Below, one piece after another: positions 36,971 to 51,196 of a stretch of DNA of 64,000 bases. The translations under genes were made by a program, and so were the position numbers. The notes under the pieces are model-generated. The model searched no databases. It was given only the letters and a program-made list of their open reading frames with translations, and was not told where the DNA came from. Position 1 is the stretch's first letter; each line of letters opens with the position of its first letter. Origin of the DNA: Ectothiorhodospira mobilis (lineage in GTDB: Bacteria; Pseudomonadota; Gammaproteobacteria; Ectothiorhodospirales; Ectothiorhodospiraceae); NCBI RefSeq assembly GCF_016584115.1, contig NZ_NRSK01000010.1, positions 19,788 to 83,787 of the forward strand. Direction: 5' to 3'.

Positions 36971-37779
36971 GCAAGACCCCGGTCCGAATCATCGCCGTTG
37001 CCAATCAGAAGGGGGGCGTGGGCAAGACCACCACCAGCATCAATCTGGCCGCCTCCCTGGCCGCCACCCGCCGGCGCATCCTGCTGGTGGACCTGGACCC
37101 CCAGGGCAACGCCACCATGGGCAGCGGCGTGGATAAATACGATCTGGAACGCAGTGCCTGCGATGTCCTCATGAAGCGCTGTGCGGCCCCCGAGGCCGTG
37201 CTGCAGCCCGAGTCCGTGGGCTATGCGCTGTTGCCCGCCAACGCGGATCTCACCGTGGCCGAGGTGAACCTGATGACCGCCCTGCGCCGGGAGTACCGGT
37301 TGCAGGAGGCCCTGGCCCCCATCCGCGACGAGTACGACTACATCCTCATCGACTGCCCGCCGTCGCTGAACATGCTCACGGTCAACGCCCTGGTGGCCGC
37401 CGGCGGCGTCATCATCCCCATGCAGTGCGAGTATTACGCCCTGGAAGGGCTGTCGGCCCTGGTGCAGACCATCGACAGCATCCGCGAATCGGTGAACGGG
37501 GAGCTGGAGATCCATGGCCTCCTGCGTACCATGTTCGATCCGCGCAACAACCTCTCCACCCAGGTCTCCGAGCAGCTCACGCAGCACTTCGGCGACCGGG
37601 TCTACCGCACCGTCATCCCCCGCAACATCCGGCTGGCGGAGGCCCCGAGCCATGGCCTGCCGGTGATCCTGTATGATAAGACCTCCCGCGGCGCCCTGGC
37701 CTACCTGGCCCTGGCCGGCGAGATCCTCCGCCGCGAGGGCCGCCTGGCCGCCCACGAGGAGATCCCGGGCGTCGCCTGA
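36967..37779 (+). CDS. parA: Chromosome-partitioning ATPase ParA (Soj)
   Basis: Deviant Walker ATPase that moves ParB-parS complexes for origin segregation. 270 residues. Walker A KGGVGKTTTSIN near 18, LLVDLDPQGNAT with the catalytic Asp, and YILIDCPPSLNMLT (Walker B). IPRNIRLAEAPSHGLPV lies near 214. ATGA overlap with rsmG. Confidence 0.96.
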   Translation: MSKTPVRIIAVANQKGGVGKTTTSINLAASLAATRRRILLVDLDPQGNATMGSGVDKYDLERSACDVLMKRCAAPEAVLQPESVGYALLPANADLTVAEVNLMTALRREYRLQEALAPIRDEYDYILIDCPPSLNMLTVNALVAAGGVIIPMQCEYYALEGLSALVQTIDSIRESVNGELEIHGLLRTMFDPRNNLSTQVSEQLTQHFGDRVYRTVIPRNIRLAEAPSHGLPVILYDKTSRGALAYLALAGEILRREGRLAAHEEIPGVA

Positions 37780-37799
37780 ACCAACAGGGCTGTTCCATC

Positions 37800-38663
37800 A
37801 TGGCAAGAAGAAAGACGGGACTGGGCCGCGGGCTGGACGTGCTGCTGTCCAGCGCCGGCCAGGCCGGTCCCGAGAACGACGATCCCTCCCACCTGCGCCA
37901 GGTGCCCGTGGAGCATATCCGCCGCGGCCGCTACCAGCCGCGGGTGAACCTGCGTCCCGAGGCCCTGGAGGAGCTGGCCGCCTCCATCCGCGCCCAGGGG
38001 GTGGTGCAGCCCGTGGTGGTGCGGCCGGTGGAGGAGGGCTTCGAGCTGGTGGCCGGGGAGCGGCGCTGGCGCGCCGCGCAGATGGCCGGCCTGCAGGAGA
38101 TCCCGGCGGTGGTGCGGGACATCCCCGATCAGGCCGCGGCGGCCATGGCCCTGATCGAGAACATCCAGCGGGAGGACCTCAACCCCCTGGAGGAATCCTC
38201 CGCCCTGCAGCGGCTCATCCGCGAATTCGGCATGACCCACCAGCAGGTGGCCGAATCCGTGGGCCGTTCCCGCACCGGAGTCACCAACCTGCTGCGCCTG
38301 CAGGACCTGGAGGAAGGGGTCAAGACCCTGGTGGAGGAGGGCGGCCTGGAGATGGGCCATGCCCGCACCCTGCTGGGGCTGACCGGCCCCGCCCAGGTGG
38401 AGGCGGCGCGTCGCGTTGTGGACAAGGGGCTGTCGGTGCGCGAGACCGAACGCCTGGTGCAGTCCATGCTGCAGGAGACCCCCGCCGCGGAACAGAACGC
38501 CCAGCGCCCCCGTAATCCGGACGTGGAGCGCCTGGAATCGGAGCTCTCCGACCGCCTCGGGGCCCCGGTGGACATCCGCTACGATACCCGGGGCCGGGGC
38601 CGGCTGGTGATCCGCTACAACAGCCTGGACGAGCTGGACGGCATCCTCGGCCACATCCGCTGA
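37800..38663 (+). CDS. parB: Chromosome-partitioning protein ParB (Spo0J)
   Basis: CTPase and parS-binding clamp. 287 residues. N-terminal basic KTGLGRGLDVLL contacts ParA. ParB/sulfiredoxin domain: VPVEHIRRGRYQPR, LVAGERRWRAAQMAGL and ALIENIQREDLNPLEE. Helix-turn-helix MTHQQVAESVGRSRTGVTNL near 142, dimerisation domain at the C-terminus. No convincing parS was seen in the window. Confidence 0.96.
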   Translation: MARRKTGLGRGLDVLLSSAGQAGPENDDPSHLRQVPVEHIRRGRYQPRVNLRPEALEELAASIRAQGVVQPVVVRPVEEGFELVAGERRWRAAQMAGLQEIPAVVRDIPDQAAAAMALIENIQREDLNPLEESSALQRLIREFGMTHQQVAESVGRSRTGVTNLLRLQDLEEGVKTLVEEGGLEMGHARTLLGLTGPAQVEAARRVVDKGLSVRETERLVQSMLQETPAAEQNAQRPRNPDVERLESELSDRLGAPVDIRYDTRGRGRLVIRYNSLDELDGILGHIR

Positions 38664-38667
38664 CGCC

Positions 38668-38696
38668 TGACGGCGGGGCTTGACGGGCCGTCATTT
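38668..38696 (+). terminator. Terminator after parB
   Basis: TGACGGC (38668-38674), loop of 12, GCCGTCA (38687-38693), then TTT. It separates parB from the atp promoter. Confidence 0.55.
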
Positions 38697-38721
38697 CCCC
38701 GTACGTTATCGGGAATTTGCA

Positions 38722-38750
38722 TTGACCCCCCAGGGGTGGGCTCTTATAAT
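38722..38750 (+). promoter_or_regulatory. Near-consensus sigma-70 promoter of the atp operon
   Basis: TTGACC (38722-38727), exactly 17 bases, TATAAT (38745-38750). The best promoter match in the window, about 45 bases before the atpI start. Fits constitutive high expression of ATP synthase. Confidence 0.88.
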
Positions 38751-38801
38751 GCCGCGCTGCTATCCACGGTGCGCGGTCAGTAGGGTGCGCCGGCACAAAC
38801 A

Positions 38802-39227
38802 GTGGGGCCGCCGATCATCGATAGGACAGAACATCCCCTCGCCCAGGCGAGGCTCTGGAACCGGGCCACGAAGACAGTGCTCGGCCTGCAGGCCGGGGTG
38901 GTCCTGGGAGGGTTCATCCTGGGGGCGCTCATCGGGGGGGCTGGTACGGCCTGGGCCGCCGCGACGGGCGGGATCATCAGCCTGGTCGCCACGGCCTGGT
39001 TTGCGCTGCGCGTCTTCCCCAGCCGGAAGCGGGGGCGCCCGGCCAAGGCCATGATGAGAGGGTTCTACGTGGGGGAGGTGCAGAAGATCCTCCTGACGGT
39101 GGCCCTGTTTGTGATCGCAATCGCCTGGCTGAGGCTGGAGTTCCTGCCCATGTTCCTCACCTACATGGCCGGGCTCATGGCCTTCTGGCTGGCCCTGCTG
39201 CCGGTGATGGCCGGTGCCAACGAGTAA
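38802..39227 (+). CDS. atpI: ATP synthase protein I
   Basis: Small membrane protein assisting c-ring assembly. 141 residues from a GTG at 38802 with no clear ribosome-binding site. Four hydrophobic segments (~30-50, 53-70, 93-112, 115-135). LGALIGGAGTAWAAATGGIIS is a glycine-rich helix typical of AtpI/UncI. First gene of the operon, 15 bases before atpB. Confidence 0.88.
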   Translation: MGPPIIDRTEHPLAQARLWNRATKTVLGLQAGVVLGGFILGALIGGAGTAWAAATGGIISLVATAWFALRVFPSRKRGRPAKAMMRGFYVGEVQKILLTVALFVIAIAWLRLEFLPMFLTYMAGLMAFWLALLPVMAGANE

Positions 39228-40016
<789 letters not shown>

Positions 40017-40019
40017 TGA

Positions 40020-40379
<360 letters not shown>

Positions 40380-40442
40380 AGCGCAGGGGCCTGGAGCCCG
40401 CGCCATTCACCCGATTCAACCGTCACTAGGGGAGGTAGCAAC

Positions 40443-40913
40443 GTGAATATCAATCTCACGCTGCTCGGTCAGATGATCACCTTCGCCGGGTTGGTGTGGG
40501 TCACCATGAAATATGTGTGGCCCCCCATCATGAAGGCGATGGAGGAGCGTCAGAAGCAGATCGCTGACGGTCTGGCGGCCGCCGAGCGCGGCAAGCATGA
40601 ACAGCAGCTTGCCGAGGAGAAGGCCAAGAAGGTGCTGCAGGAGGCCAAGCAGCAGGCGGCCGATATCGTGGCCAACGCGCAGAAGCGGGCCAACGAGATC
40701 GTGGAATCCTCCAAGGATACCGCGCGGCAGGAGAGCGAGCGGATCAAGGCATCCGCCCAGGCGGAGATCGAGCAGGACGCCGCCCGCGCCCGGGAGGAAC
40801 TGCGCAAGCAGGTGGGCCGTCTGGCCGTCTCCGGCGCCGAGCGCATCCTGAAAAAGGAGATCGACGCCAAGTCCCACAATCAGGTGATCGACGACCTGGT
40901 GAGCCAGATCTAG
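40443..40913 (+). CDS. atpF: ATP synthase Fo subunit b
   Basis: Peripheral stalk. 156 residues: one N-terminal membrane helix ([20 protein letters not shown]), then a continuous charged Ala/Glu/Lys coiled coil that dimerises and binds delta. Confidence 0.96.
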   Translation: MNINLTLLGQMITFAGLVWVTMKYVWPPIMKAMEERQKQIADGLAAAERGKHEQQLAEEKAKKVLQEAKQQAADIVANAQKRANEIVESSKDTARQESERIKASAQAEIEQDAARAREELRKQVGRLAVSGAERILKKEIDAKSHNQVIDDLVSQI

Positions 40914-40923
40914 GTGCGCGGCC

Positions 40924-41460
40924 ATGTCTGAACAAACCACGGCTGCAAGACCCTACGCCAAGGCGGTGTTCGAGGTCGCAAGGGAGGCCGGCAAGCTGGC
41001 CGACTGGTCCGAACGGCTGGCATTCATGTCGGCGGTGGCCCGGGACCCGGACATGCGCGGGTTTCTCGACAACCCCCGGATCACCCGTGAGGCCCGGGCC
41101 CAGGCCTTCATCGAGGTCTGCGAGGGGCACATCGACGACCACGGCCGCAACATCCTGCGCCTGCTGGCGGAGAACGGGCGCCTCGCCCTGCTGCCCGAGA
41201 TCGCCGTCCTCTTCGAGGAGATGAAGGCCGAGGCGGAGAAGCGGGTGGAGGCCCGGGTGGTCACCGCCCGGGATCTGGACGCCAAGCAGAAGGAAGGCAT
41301 CGCCAGGGCGCTGAAGAAGCGTCTCGGCTGCGAGGTGGAGCTCACCTGTGAGGTGGACGACAGCCTCATCGGCGGCGCCGTCATCCGCGCGGGCGATCTG
41401 GTCATCGATGGCTCGGTCCGAGGGCGCCTGGGGCGCCTGGCCAGCAGTCTGAGCCGCTAA
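40924..41460 (+). CDS. atpH: ATP synthase F1 subunit delta
   Basis: 178 residues linking the peripheral stalk to alpha. N-terminal [19 protein letters not shown]-terminal [20 protein letters not shown]. Ten bases after atpF. Confidence 0.95.
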   Translation: MSEQTTAARPYAKAVFEVAREAGKLADWSERLAFMSAVARDPDMRGFLDNPRITREARAQAFIEVCEGHIDDHGRNILRLLAENGRLALLPEIAVLFEEMKAEAEKRVEARVVTARDLDAKQKEGIARALKKRLGCEVELTCEVDDSLIGGAVIRAGDLVIDGSVRGRLGRLASSLSR

Positions 41461-41489
41461 GAGGATTCGAGCTAAGAGGATTCCGAACT

Positions 41490-43031
41490 ATGCAACTCAA
41501 CCCGTCTGAAATCAGTGAGCTGATCAGTCAGCGCATCAAGAGCTACGAGCCGGCCGCCGAGACGCGCACCGAGGGCACCGTGGTCAGCCTGTCCGACGGC
41601 ATCGTGCGCCTGCACGGGCTGGAGGACGTCATGCAGGGGGAGATGATCGAGTTCCCCGGTGACACCTATGGCCTGGCCCTGAACCTGGAGCGGGACTCGG
41701 TGGGCGCCGTGATCCTGGGTGACTACAAGCACATCAAGGAAGGCGATACGGTCAAGTGCACCGGCCGCATCCTGGAGGTGCCCGTGGGCGAGGCCCTGCT
41801 GGGCCGCGTGGTCAACTCCCTGGGCATGGCCCTGGACGGCAAGGGCAACATCGACGGCGACGGCACCGCCCCCATCGAGAAGATCGCCCCCGGCGTGATC
41901 GACCGCCAGTCCGTGGACCAGCCCGTGCAGACCGGCCTCAAGGCGGTGGACGCCATGGTCCCCGTGGGCCGGGGTCAGCGTGAGCTGATCATCGGCGACC
42001 GCCAGACCGGCAAGACCGCCCTGGCCGTGGACGCCATCATCAACCAGAAGGGCACCGGCGTGAAGTGCATCTACGTGGCGGTGGGGCAGAAGGCCTCCTC
42101 TGTCGCCAACGTGGTGCGCAAGCTGGAAGAGCACGGCGCCATGGAGCACACCATCGTCGTCGCCGCCACCGCCGCCGAATCCGCCGCCATGCAGTACATC
42201 GCCCCCTACGCCGGCTGCGCCATGGGCGAGTACTTCCGCGACCGCGGCCAGGACGCCCTGATCGTCTACGACGACCTCACCAAGCAGGCCTGGGCCTATC
42301 GTCAGGTGTCCCTGCTGCTGCGCCGTCCGCCGGGCCGCGAGGCGTATCCGGGGGACATCTTCTACCTGCACTCGCGTCTGCTGGAACGGGCCTCCCGGGT
42401 CAACGCCGACTACGTGGAGCAGTTCACCGGCGGCAAGGTGAAGGGCCAGACCGGGTCCCTGACGGCCCTGCCCATCATCGAGACCCAGGCCGGTGACGTG
42501 TCCGCCTTCGTGCCCACCAACGTGATCTCCATCACCGACGGGCAGATCTTCCTGGAGACCGACCTGTTCAACTCGGGCATCCGTCCGGCCATCAATGCCG
42601 GTCTGTCGGTGTCCCGCGTGGGGGGGTCGGCCCAGACCAAGATCATCAAGAAGCTGGGGGGCGGCGTGCGCCTGGCCCTGGCCCAGTACCGGGAACTGGC
42701 CGCCTTCTCCCAGTTCGCCTCCGATCTGGACGAGGCCACCCGCCGGCAGCTGGAGCGTGGGCAGCGCGTCATGGAGCTCATGAAGCAGAAGCAGTACGCC
42801 CCGCTGTCCATCGGCGAGATGGCCTTCTCCCTCTTCGCCGCCGAGGAGGGCTACCTGGACGACGTCGAGGTGAAGAAGGTGGTGGACTTCGAGACCGCCC
42901 TGCACGACTACCTGCGCTCCAGCCAGCGGGAACTGCTGGACAAGATCAACGAAACCGGCAATTACGGGGACGACATCAAGTCCGGCATGAAGGCCGCCCT
43001 GGACGACTTCAAGGCAAACCACAGCTGGTAA
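41490..43031 (+). CDS. atpA: ATP synthase F1 subunit alpha
   Basis: 513 residues. Non-catalytic nucleotide site with P-loop GDRQTGKT near 170, [20 protein letters not shown] near 263, and the arginine finger region [17 protein letters not shown] near 370. Normal length, no insertions. Confidence 0.97.
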   Translation: MQLNPSEISELISQRIKSYEPAAETRTEGTVVSLSDGIVRLHGLEDVMQGEMIEFPGDTYGLALNLERDSVGAVILGDYKHIKEGDTVKCTGRILEVPVGEALLGRVVNSLGMALDGKGNIDGDGTAPIEKIAPGVIDRQSVDQPVQTGLKAVDAMVPVGRGQRELIIGDRQTGKTALAVDAIINQKGTGVKCIYVAVGQKASSVANVVRKLEEHGAMEHTIVVAATAAESAAMQYIAPYAGCAMGEYFRDRGQDALIVYDDLTKQAWAYRQVSLLLRRPPGREAYPGDIFYLHSRLLERASRVNADYVEQFTGGKVKGQTGSLTALPIIETQAGDVSAFVPTNVISITDGQIFLETDLFNSGIRPAINAGLSVSRVGGSAQTKIIKKLGGGVRLALAQYRELAAFSQFASDLDEATRRQLERGQRVMELMKQKQYAPLSIGEMAFSLFAAEEGYLDDVEVKKVVDFETALHDYLRSSQRELLDKINETGNYGDDIKSGMKAALDDFKANHSW

Positions 43032-43045
43032 TCGGGGGCTGAGTT

Positions 43046-43906
43046 ATGGCAGGCGCAAAAGAGATCCGCGGCCAGATCAAGAGTATCAAGAATACTCAGA
43101 AGATCACCAAGGCCATGGAGATGGTGGCCGCCAGCAAGATGCGCAAGGCGCAGGACCGCATGCTGGAGACCCGCCCCTATGCCGAGAAGATCCGGCAGGT
43201 GATCGGGCACGTGGCGATGGCCAACGCCGAGTACCGTCATCCCTACCTGATCGAGCGGGAGGCGCATCGGGTGGGGATCATCGTCATCTCCACCGACCGC
43301 GGCCTGTGCGGGGGGTTGAACGTCAACCTCTTCAAGAAGACCGTGCAGACCATGAAGGAATGGCAGGCGCAGGGCGCGGAGATCGATTTGTGCCTCGTGG
43401 GCAGCAAGGCCCGGCAGTTCTTCCGCCGCATGGGCGGGAACGTGGTGGCCAATGTGGACAACCTGGGGGACAAGCCGCGCCTGAGCGATCTCATCGGTCC
43501 CATCAAGGCCATGCTCAGCGCCTACGACGAAGGCCATATCGACCGGCTGATCCTGGTGGAGAACGAGTTCGTCAACACCATGACCCAGCGCCCCCGGGTC
43601 ACCAAGCTGCTGCCCGTGGAGCCCTCCGAGGAACCCTCGCTGGAGCATCACTGGGACTACATCTATGAGCCGGACACGGCGCCCGTGCTGGACACGCTGC
43701 TGACCCGCTACATCGAGTCGGTGGTCTATCAGGCCGTCGTCGAGAACGTGGCCTGCGAGATGGCCGCCCGGATGGTGGCCATGAAGTCCGCCTCCGACAA
43801 TGCGGGCAACCTCATCGACGAACTGCAGCTCGTGTACAACAAGGCGCGCCAGGCCGCGATCACCCAGGAGATCTCCGAGATCGTCAGCGGCGCCGCGGCG
43901 GTCTGA
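43046..43906 (+). CDS. atpG: ATP synthase F1 subunit gamma
   Basis: Central rotor shaft. 286 residues with long N- and C-terminal helices: [20 protein letters not shown] and a tail with [36 protein letters not shown] lies in the globular middle. Confidence 0.97.
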   Translation: MAGAKEIRGQIKSIKNTQKITKAMEMVAASKMRKAQDRMLETRPYAEKIRQVIGHVAMANAEYRHPYLIEREAHRVGIIVISTDRGLCGGLNVNLFKKTVQTMKEWQAQGAEIDLCLVGSKARQFFRRMGGNVVANVDNLGDKPRLSDLIGPIKAMLSAYDEGHIDRLILVENEFVNTMTQRPRVTKLLPVEPSEEPSLEHHWDYIYEPDTAPVLDTLLTRYIESVVYQAVVENVACEMAARMVAMKSASDNAGNLIDELQLVYNKARQAAITQEISEIVSGAAAV

Positions 43907-43936
43907 GGCCGGCCCGGTTCAAGATTTCGAGACTAG

Positions 43937-45331
<1,395 letters not shown>

Positions 45332-45343
45332 CCGGGGGCACGC

Positions 45344-45775
45344 ATGTCCATGACGTTCCACGTCGATATCGTGAGTGCGGAGGAGTCCATCTTCTCCGGC
45401 ACGGCACACATGCTGGTGGCACCTGCGGAACACGGCGAGGTGGGCATCCTGCCCCGCCACTCCCAGTACGTGTCCCTGCTCAAGCCGGGGGAGGTCCGCA
45501 TCCGGATCTCCGACTCCGGCGAGGAGCAGAACATCTACATCTCCGGCGGGGTGCTGGAGGTGCAGCCGCATGTGGTGACGGTGCTGGCGGACACGGCCAT
45601 CCGCGCCAAGGACCTGGACGAGGCCGAGGCCCTGGAGGCCAAGCGCCGTGCCGAGGACGCCCTGGCCAACCAGCGGGCGGACTTCGACTATGCCCGGGCC
45701 CAGTCCGAGCTGGCCGAGGCCGCGGCGCGGTTGCGCATGATCCAGAAGCTGCGCCGCTCCTCCAGCCAGCAGTGA
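45344..45775 (+). CDS. atpC: ATP synthase F1 subunit epsilon
   Basis: 143 residues. N-terminal beta-sandwich ([30 protein letters not shown]) and C-terminal helical hairpin able to inhibit ATP hydrolysis. Last gene of the operon. Starts at 45344 or at the ATG two codons later. Confidence 0.95.
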   Translation: MSMTFHVDIVSAEESIFSGTAHMLVAPAEHGEVGILPRHSQYVSLLKPGEVRIRISDSGEEQNIYISGGVLEVQPHVVTVLADTAIRAKDLDEAEALEAKRRAEDALANQRADFDYARAQSELAEAAARLRMIQKLRRSSSQQ

Positions 45776-45810
45776 GTCCGCCGCCCCCGGGGCAGCGTAC
45801 AGGACGGACA

Positions 45811-45841
45811 GGGCCCGGCTGCATGGCATCCGGGCCCTTTT
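45811..45841 (+). terminator. Terminator of the atp operon
   Basis: GGGCCCGG (45811-45818) pairs with CCGGGCCC (45830-45837); an inner TGC/GCA stem extends it, and TTTT follows. Confidence 0.8.
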
Positions 45842-45884
45842 CGCGTTGGGCCGGGAGCCAGGCGCTTCCCGGACGAACCCATCC

Positions 45885-47306
45885 ATGCAACCCGTGCAGC
45901 TCATACAGCCGATGCAGGACCACCAGGTGAACCCCGACACCACCGTCATCATCCTCGCCGCCGGCCAGGGTACGCGCATGCGCTCCCGCCAGCCCAAGGT
46001 GCTGCACCCCCTGGGGGGGCGCCCCCTGCTGGCCCATGTCATCGACACCGCCCGCGCCCTGGAGCCGGCGCGCATCGTCGTGGTGCACGGCCACGGTGGC
46101 GAGGCGGTGCGGGCCGCCCTGGCGGATGCCCCGGTCACCTGGGTGGAGCAGGGGGAGCAACTGGGCACCGGCCACGCCGTGGCCCGGGCCCTGCCGGCGG
46201 CGCAAGGCACGGAGCGTATCCTGGTGCTCTACGGCGATGTCCCCCTGGTGGGTGCCGACTCCCTGCGGGCCCTGCTGACGGCCCTGGACGGCCACAACCT
46301 GGCGGTGCAGTCCATGCGCCTTTCGGATCCATCCGGCTACGGCCGCATCCTGCGGGACGATGCGGGCCGGCCCGTGGGCATCGTCGAACAGAAGGATGCC
46401 ACCGCGGCGCAGCGGGCCATCGACGAGGTCAATACCGGCTTTCTGGCCGCCCGGGGGGAATCTCTGGCCGCCTGGCTGCAGCGGGTGGACCGGGACAACG
46501 CCCAGGGGGAGTACTACCTCACCGACTGCCTCGCCCTGGCGGTGGCCGACGGTGCCGCGGTCACCGCCGTGGTGGCCGACGACCCGGAGCAGTTCATGGG
46601 GGTGAACGACCGGGTGCAGCTGGCGCGCCTGGAGCGCGTGCACCAGCGGCGCCTGGCGGAGCAACTGATGCGGGCCGGGGTGACGGTGATGGACCCGGCG
46701 CGGCTGGACATCCGCGGCCGCGTGCAGGCGGGGCGGGACGTGGTCCTGGACGTGAACGTGGTGCTGGAGGGGGAGGTGACCCTAGAGGAGGGGGTCCGGG
46801 TGGGGCCCCACTGCTGCCTGCGGGACTGCCACCTGGAGGCCGATGCCGTCATCCAGGCCCACAGCCATCTGGAAGGGGCCCGCGTCGGCCCGGGGGCCTG
46901 CATCGGCCCCTTCGCCCGCCTGCGCCCCGGGGCCGATCTGGCCGCCGGGGTACACGTGGGCAACTTCGTCGAGGTGAAGAAGAGCCGGGTGGGGGAGGGC
47001 TCCAAGATCAACCACCTGAGCTATGTGGGGGACGCCCGCGTGGGGCGCGGCGTCAACATCGGCGCCGGCACCATCACCTGCAACTACGACGGCGCCGCAA
47101 AGCACCTCACGGTGATCGGGGACGGGGCCTTCATCGGCTCCAATTCCGCCCTGGTGGCGCCGGTGACCGTGGGGGAGGAAGCCACCATCGGCGCCGGTTC
47201 CGTCATCCACCGCGATGCCCCCGACGGCCGCCTCACCCTCACCCGGGCGGAACAGCACACCCGGGAGGACTGGCAGCGCCCGAAAAAGCCCGACCCGGCC
47301 GGGTGA
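45885..47306 (+). CDS. glmU: Bifunctional UDP-GlcNAc pyrophosphorylase / glucosamine-1-P acetyltransferase
   Basis: Last two steps of UDP-GlcNAc synthesis for peptidoglycan and LPS. 473 residues from 45885; the ATG at 45912 or the frame from 45846 are alternatives. Uridyltransferase domain: [40 protein letters not shown]. From ~250, a left-handed beta-helix of hexapeptide repeats with [20 protein letters not shown] and [10 protein letters not shown] carrying acetyltransferase residues. Follows atpC as in many gammaproteobacteria. Confidence 0.96.
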   Translation: MQPVQLIQPMQDHQVNPDTTVIILAAGQGTRMRSRQPKVLHPLGGRPLLAHVIDTARALEPARIVVVHGHGGEAVRAALADAPVTWVEQGEQLGTGHAVARALPAAQGTERILVLYGDVPLVGADSLRALLTALDGHNLAVQSMRLSDPSGYGRILRDDAGRPVGIVEQKDATAAQRAIDEVNTGFLAARGESLAAWLQRVDRDNAQGEYYLTDCLALAVADGAAVTAVVADDPEQFMGVNDRVQLARLERVHQRRLAEQLMRAGVTVMDPARLDIRGRVQAGRDVVLDVNVVLEGEVTLEEGVRVGPHCCLRDCHLEADAVIQAHSHLEGARVGPGACIGPFARLRPGADLAAGVHVGNFVEVKKSRVGEGSKINHLSYVGDARVGRGVNIGAGTITCNYDGAAKHLTVIGDGAFIGSNSALVAPVTVGEEATIGAGSVIHRDAPDGRLTLTRAEQHTREDWQRPKKPDPAG

Positions 47307-47337
47307 GGCCCATATCCAGCACAACGGAACCACGACC

Positions 47338-47928
47338 TTGGACCGCGACGCCTACATCCGCAGCCTGCGCGAGGACCTCGTCTTCGAAGACCGGCTGCGG
47401 GATCAACCCCTGACCTTCCACACCACCTGGGGCCTGTTCTCCCCCCGGGGGATCGATGCCGGCACCCGTCTGCTCCTGGACCATGTGCAGGTGAACCCCG
47501 AGGACGATTGCTTCGACCTGGGCTGCGGCTACGGCCCCATCGGCCTGACCCTGGCCCGCCTGGCCCCCGAGGGGCGCACCTGCCTGGTGGACAAGGACTT
47601 CGTCGCCGTGGACTACGCCGCCCGCAATGCCCGCATCAACGGCATCGACAATGTGGACTGCTTTTTGAGCAACGGCTTCTCCCACGCCGGGGAACGGCGT
47701 TTCCACCTCATCACCTCCAACCTCCCCGCCAAGGTGGGCAAGGAGATGCTCTACCTCTATCTCTACGACGCCCTGGACCGCCTGCACCCCGGCGGACGCA
47801 TCTACGTGGTCACCATCACCGGACTGCGGCGCTTCATCGAGCGGGCCTTCAAGGAGGTCTTCGGCAACTACGACAAGGTGAAGCAGGGGCGGGACTACAC
47901 CGTGGCCCTGGCCCGGCGGGAGGCTTGA
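47338..47928 (+). CDS. Class I SAM-dependent methyltransferase (RsmC-like small domain)
   Basis: 196 residues from a TTG at 47338, 31 bases after the glmU stop; no ATG or GTG fits. FDLGCGYGPIGLTLARLAP near 58 is the SAM-binding loop. Acidic VDKDFVAVDYAARNARING follows. The catalytic-motif position reads TSNLPAK, where N6-adenine or guanine methylases have NPP, so the pattern is modified. Likely RNA methylation; the target is unknown. Confidence 0.78.
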   Translation: MDRDAYIRSLREDLVFEDRLRDQPLTFHTTWGLFSPRGIDAGTRLLLDHVQVNPEDDCFDLGCGYGPIGLTLARLAPEGRTCLVDKDFVAVDYAARNARINGIDNVDCFLSNGFSHAGERRFHLITSNLPAKVGKEMLYLYLYDALDRLHPGGRIYVVTITGLRRFIERAFKEVFGNYDKVKQGRDYTVALARREA

Positions 47929-47940
47929 CCCGGTCCCGGG

Positions 47941-47969
47941 TTAAAATTCCCGCCGGCATGGGTTACATT
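47941..47969 (+). promoter_or_regulatory. Possible promoter of rpe-gph-trpE
   Basis: TTAAAA (47941-47946), 17 bases, TACATT (47964-47969) in the 194-base gap before rpe. Each box matches four of six consensus positions. Confidence 0.4.
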
Positions 47970-48122
47970 GCCCGCACCACCTAAGGAATCACACTCCCGA
48001 AACCCCGGCATCCCCACCCGGGCACCGCCTGCGCGGACGGGTTCGGGTCCCCTGGATCCTGCCCGGGGCCCGGCACCGTGCAGCGGCGCCCCGGGGTATG
48101 TCCATGATAAGAGGCCTGACCC

Positions 48123-48815
48123 ATGGCAAAAGCCGACCTGATCGCACCGTCCATCCTCTCCGCCGACTTCGCCCGCCTGGGGGAGGAGGTCACCCAGGTA
48201 CTGGCCGCCGGCGCCGACATCGTCCACTTCGATGTCATGGACAACCACTACGTCCCCAACCTGACCATCGGCCCCCTGGTATGCGAGGCCCTGCGCAAGC
48301 ACGGGGTCACCGCCCCCATCGACGTGCACCTGATGGTCAAGCCCGTGGACCGCATCATCCCCGATTTTGCCAAGGCCGGTGCCGACTACATCACCTTCCA
48401 CCCCGAGGCCTCCGACCATATCGACCGCACCCTGCAGCTCATCCGCTCCGAGGGCTGCAAGTCCGGCCTGGTATTCAATCCGGCCACGCCCCTGTCCTAC
48501 CTGGACTACGTCATGGACAAGGTGGACATGATCCTGCTCATGTCGGTGAACCCGGGCTTCGGCGGCCAGAGCTTCATCCCCGCCACCCTGGACAAGCTGC
48601 GGGAGGCCCGCCGGCGCATCGACGCCTCCGGACTGGACATCCGCCTGGAGATCGACGGCGGCGTGAAGGTGGATAACATCGCCGAGATCAAGGCCGCCGG
48701 TGCCGACACCTTCGTGGCCGGTTCCGCCATCTTCGGCGCCGGACGGGACGAAGACCCCAACCGCTACGACAGCGTCCTCCGGGCCATGCGCGAGGCCCTG
48801 GCCCGGGGGGCCTGA
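48123..48815 (+). CDS. rpe: Ribulose-phosphate 3-epimerase
   Basis: Interconverts ribulose-5-P and xylulose-5-P in the pentose phosphate or Calvin cycle. 230 residues. [16 protein letters not shown] at the N-terminus, [17 protein letters not shown] with catalytic Asp, [22 protein letters not shown] and [10 protein letters not shown] complete the TIM-barrel active site. Confidence 0.97.
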   Translation: MAKADLIAPSILSADFARLGEEVTQVLAAGADIVHFDVMDNHYVPNLTIGPLVCEALRKHGVTAPIDVHLMVKPVDRIIPDFAKAGADYITFHPEASDHIDRTLQLIRSEGCKSGLVFNPATPLSYLDYVMDKVDMILLMSVNPGFGGQSFIPATLDKLREARRRIDASGLDIRLEIDGGVKVDNIAEIKAAGADTFVAGSAIFGAGRDEDPNRYDSVLRAMREALARGA

Positions 48816-48904
48816 GGCCCACGCCCACCGGCCCGTTCCCGGGGTGCATCCGCCCCGGGCGGGCCGTTCATCCCCGTGCCCTGCGGCACCACCGAACAAG
48901 ACCC

Positions 48905-49588
48905 ATGACCCTGCCCCATCCCCCCAAGATGCTCCTCATGGACCTGGACGGCACCCTGGTGGACAGCGTGCCCGACCTGACCCACTGCGTCGACGACATG
49001 CTCCAGGCCCTGGGGAGGCCCCCCTGCGGCGAGGACAAGGTCCGCCTCTGGGTGGGCAACGGCGTGGAACGCCTGGTGGAACGGGCCCTGGCCGGCGACA
49101 TGGAGGGGAAGGTGGAGCCGGAACTGCGGGAGCGGGGTCTGGCCCGTTTCCTCGCATGTTATCGCGACCGCCACGCCGTCCAGAGCCGGGTCTATCCCGG
49201 GGTGCTGGAGGGGCTGGAGGCCCTGCGGGGCCGGTTCTCCCTGGGCTGCGTCACCAACAAGCCCGCCCGCTTCACCGCCCCGCTGCTGCGCGCCATGGGG
49301 CTGGACGGCTACTTTGAAGTGGTGGTGGCCGGTGATACCCTGCCCCAGAAGAAGCCCGATCCCGCCCCCCTCCTGTTCGCCGCGCGGCAGTTCGACGTGG
49401 ACCCCGGCGATGCCCTCATGGTGGGGGACTCCCGCAGCGACGTGGAGGCGGCCCGGGCCGCGGGGTTTGGCATCGTCTGCGTCAGCTACGGCTACAACCA
49501 CGGCATCGACATCCGCGAGCAGCGGCCCGACGCGGTCATTGACCGCCTCACCCAACTGCCGGAGCTGCTCGCCCCACCGGCCCCCTGA
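48905..49588 (+). CDS. gph: Phosphoglycolate phosphatase
   Basis: HAD-superfamily phosphatase removing 2-phosphoglycolate. 227 residues. Nucleophile motif LMDLDGTLVDSVPDL, motif II VTNKPARFT, lysine in PQKKPDPAPL, metal motif MVGDSRSDVEAARAAG. Between rpe and trpE as in other gammaproteobacteria. Confidence 0.93.
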   Translation: MTLPHPPKMLLMDLDGTLVDSVPDLTHCVDDMLQALGRPPCGEDKVRLWVGNGVERLVERALAGDMEGKVEPELRERGLARFLACYRDRHAVQSRVYPGVLEGLEALRGRFSLGCVTNKPARFTAPLLRAMGLDGYFEVVVAGDTLPQKKPDPAPLLFAARQFDVDPGDALMVGDSRSDVEAARAAGFGIVCVSYGYNHGIDIREQRPDAVIDRLTQLPELLAPPAP

Positions 49589-49612
49589 GCCATCGCCCGT
49601 GACACAGCGCCC

Positions 49613-51100
<1,488 letters not shown>

Positions 51101-51164
51101 CCCCTAAGGCGTCCTCAAAATCTCTGCAAAGCGTCCCCCGGCCCGGTCCCCCGGAGGCGGGTGT

Positions 51165-51184
51165 CGATCGCAGGGATGCGATCG
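51165..51184. terminator. Hairpin between convergent trpE and TreT genes
   Basis: CGATCGCA (51165-51172), loop GGGA, TGCGATCG (51177-51184). No U tract. The only structure in this 96-base gap. Confidence 0.45.
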
Positions 51185-51196
51185 TCAAGCCAACCC

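Noticed and set aside
36302..38663. parS site near parAB
   Set aside because: No convincing match to the conserved 16-base parS palindrome was seen by eye; a computed search of the whole genome is needed.
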